From positions 1 to 6,644 of the forward strand of contig JAHRXB010000227.1 of NCBI GenBank assembly GCA_019104905.1: a stretch of 6,644 nt of DNA. The letters run 5' to 3'. Source of the DNA: Bdellovibrio sp. GTDB lineage: Bacteria; Bdellovibrionota; Bdellovibrionia; Bdellovibrionales; Bdellovibrionaceae. Below are positions 5,930-6,644 of the stretch, piece after piece; the first letter of the stretch is position 1; every line of letters begins with the position of its first letter. The translations under genes and the position numbers were made by a program. The notes under the pieces are model-generated. The model saw nothing but the letters and a program-made list of their open reading frames with translations, did no database searches and was not told where the DNA came from.

Positions 5930-6482
5930 ATTTTGAAACTACGCCCATAACATCCCCCTCACGGAGAATGATCAGGTCTTCGTTTTGAATTTTAATTTTT
6001 GAGCCCGCGTATTCAGAGAAAACAACGCGATCACCGACCTGTACATCCATCGGACGCACTTGCCCTTTTTTGCCCATATGTCCACGTCCCACGGCCACGA
6101 CAAATCCTTCAAGATTGCCAGAAGTGTCCGCGACAGTGTCTGGGATATAAAGTCCCCCCGGAGTCATTTTCTCAGTTCCTGACAACTGCACAATCAATCG
6201 ATCATCCAAGGGAGTCACGAAATTGCTTAAGTCGATTTTCTTCACCGCAGGTGCTGCTTTCACAAGATGAGACGGAGTCTTTTTCACGGGAGTCTTTTTG
6301 ATAGCCGCTTTTTTTACCGCCGTCTTTTTCACCGTCGTTTTTTTCGCGGAAGACTTCTTCGCCGCAGACTTCTTCACCGGCGCCGACTTTTTATTTACTT
6401 TTTTTGGAGATTTTTTTGACACGGTCTTTTTTGCGACCTTCTTCACATTGGCTTTCTTAGCAGAAGCTTTCTTCTTAGCCAC
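5928..6482 (-). CDS. groES: GroES-like co-chaperonin with lysine-rich N-terminal tail
   Basis: GroES forms the heptameric lid of the GroEL folding chamber in the cytoplasm. The C-terminal domain (about 83-184) is a complete co-chaperonin 10: NFVTPLDDRLIVQ, a mobile loop containing the GroEL-contact segment GGLYIPD (109-115), VAVGRGH, PMDVQVGDRVVF (144-155), then YAGSKIKIQNEDLIIL. It differs from ordinary GroES (about 95 aa) by an N-terminal tail of about 82 residues with 32 Lys, no Arg, no Asp or Glu, and many Ala, Val, Ser, Thr and Pro, like histone H1-type tails of bacterial nucleoid proteins. Seven pentads with KK at positions 2-3 fill residues 36-70. The GTG at 6482 (protein MAKKKAS...) is preferred because AAAGGA lies 6 bases upstream; the ATG at 6497 would give 189 aa but has no clear ribosome binding site. 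No groEL is adjacent and no CIRCE repeat is visible upstream. The porin-like gene follows directly. The domain call is firm; the tail's role is unknown. Confidence 0.93.
   Translation of the reverse strand: MAKKKASAKKANVKKVAKKTVSKKSPKKVNKKSAPVKKSAAKKSSAKKTTVKKTAVKKAAIKKTPVKKTPSHLVKAAPAVKKIDLSNFVTPLDDRLIVQLSGTEKMTPGGLYIPDTVADTSGNLEGFVVAVGRGHMGKKGQVRPMDVQVGDRVVFSEYAGSKIKIQNEDLIILREGDVMGVVSK
6273..6377 (-). repeat. Degenerate 15-bp tandem repeat encoding xKKxx pentads
   Basis: Seven consecutive 15-base units encode VKKSA, AKKSS, AKKTT, VKKTA, VKKAA, IKKTP and VKKTP in the tail of the GroES-like protein. The lysine pairs are spaced exactly five residues apart, while the flanking tail has irregular 4-6 spacing. 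The variable outer positions show divergence after tandem duplication or selection for the pattern itself. Confidence 0.8.
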
Positions 6483-6488
6483 AACCAA

Positions 6489-6494
6489 TCCTTT
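6489..6494 (-). promoter_or_regulatory. Ribosome binding site deciding the GroES-like start
   Basis: AAAGGA on the minus strand lies 6 bases before the GTG at 6482, the same motif and spacing as for the following porin-like gene. The ATG at 6497 overlaps this site and is preceded by CTCGTTTGG, without a good Shine-Dalgarno match. Confidence 0.6.
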
Positions 6495-6566
6495 CATCCA
6501 AACGAGCTCGAGAAAATAACCACCGGCTCATTTGCTTCAGAGAGAGTTTCGTACTACTCTTTATGT

Positions 6567-6644
6567 ATGTTGCGACCACGATTAAAGACCATTTTAGTTG
6601 CTTTTACAATCCTTGTGACGCTTGTAATCATCTGTGGACTTGGG
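6567..6644 (+). CDS. Start of a membrane-anchored or exported protein (3'-partial)
   Basis: The last 78 bases encode 26 residues from an ATG at 6567: two basic residues and a lysine (MLRPRLK), then a continuous hydrophobic segment TILVAFTILVTLVIICGLG. This is a typical N-terminal membrane anchor or signal peptide. The cysteine near the end is preceded by Val-Ile-Ile, which does not make a good lipoprotein lipobox because the -1 residue is not Gly, Ala or Ser. The ribosome binding site is weak: only CTACTCTTT lies close, and the AGAGAGAG is about 20 bases away. An ATG four bases earlier (6563) in another frame gives a polar cysteine-rich peptide and is less likely. The gene diverges from the GroES-like gene across 84 bases that must hold both promoters, though I could not identify either. 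The function cannot be told from this fragment. Confidence 0.65.
   Translation, partial: MLRPRLKTILVAFTILVTLVIICGLG

Noticed and set aside
6298..6519. Plus-strand frame of 73 codons rich in Phe
   Set aside because: It is the antisense of the lysine repeats: AAG/AAA codons read backwards give CTT/TTT, hence the FF pattern. It has no ribosome binding site or independent support.

Overview
The window looks like chromosomal DNA from a predatory bacterium of the Bdellovibrio group (Bdellovibrionota). This rests on recalled family resemblance, not a database search. The pointers are a very short flagellin (277 aa) of the type these bacteria carry in several copies, base composition near 50% GC, a stand-alone lysine 2,3-aminomutase, and several exported proteins I cannot name. 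No insertion sequences, CRISPR arrays, tRNA or rRNA genes, or other obvious signs of recent transfer were seen.

Layout from left to right: (1) the end of an unrecognised plus-strand gene (3-380), converging on (2) a minus-strand flagellin gene fliC (422-1255) with its own terminator. (3) Upstream of fliC on the same strand, after a 185-base gap with several short dyads and a possible flagellar sigma-28 promoter, lies kamA (1441-2667), a radical-SAM lysine 2,3-aminomutase with all key active-site residues. (4) Between kamA and the divergent next gene is a 283-base region with palindromes and a possible 49-codon small gene (2678-2827) that would end 10 bases before the kamA start. (5) A plus-strand exported, helix-rich orphan protein of 461 aa (2951-4336) has a strong ribosome binding site and its own terminator. 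(6) A second terminator faces the other way and serves a minus-strand pair: a GroES-like co-chaperonin with a long lysine-rich histone-like N-terminal tail (5928-6482), followed 10 bases after its stop by an outer-membrane beta-barrel protein (4517-5917). (7) The last 78 bases begin a divergent plus-strand membrane or exported protein.

The most unusual item is the GroES-like gene. A complete co-chaperonin 10 domain is joined in one continuous frame to about 82 residues holding 32 lysines and no acidic residue, including seven perfectly spaced pentads of the form xKKxx. It is tightly linked to an outer-membrane porin-like gene and no groEL lies beside it in the window. Seven such tails on a GroES ring would make a strongly cationic particle, which suggests a role beyond folding, such as contact with nucleic acid or envelope polyanions. 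That role is inference. The other genes look like separate transcription units rather than one system.
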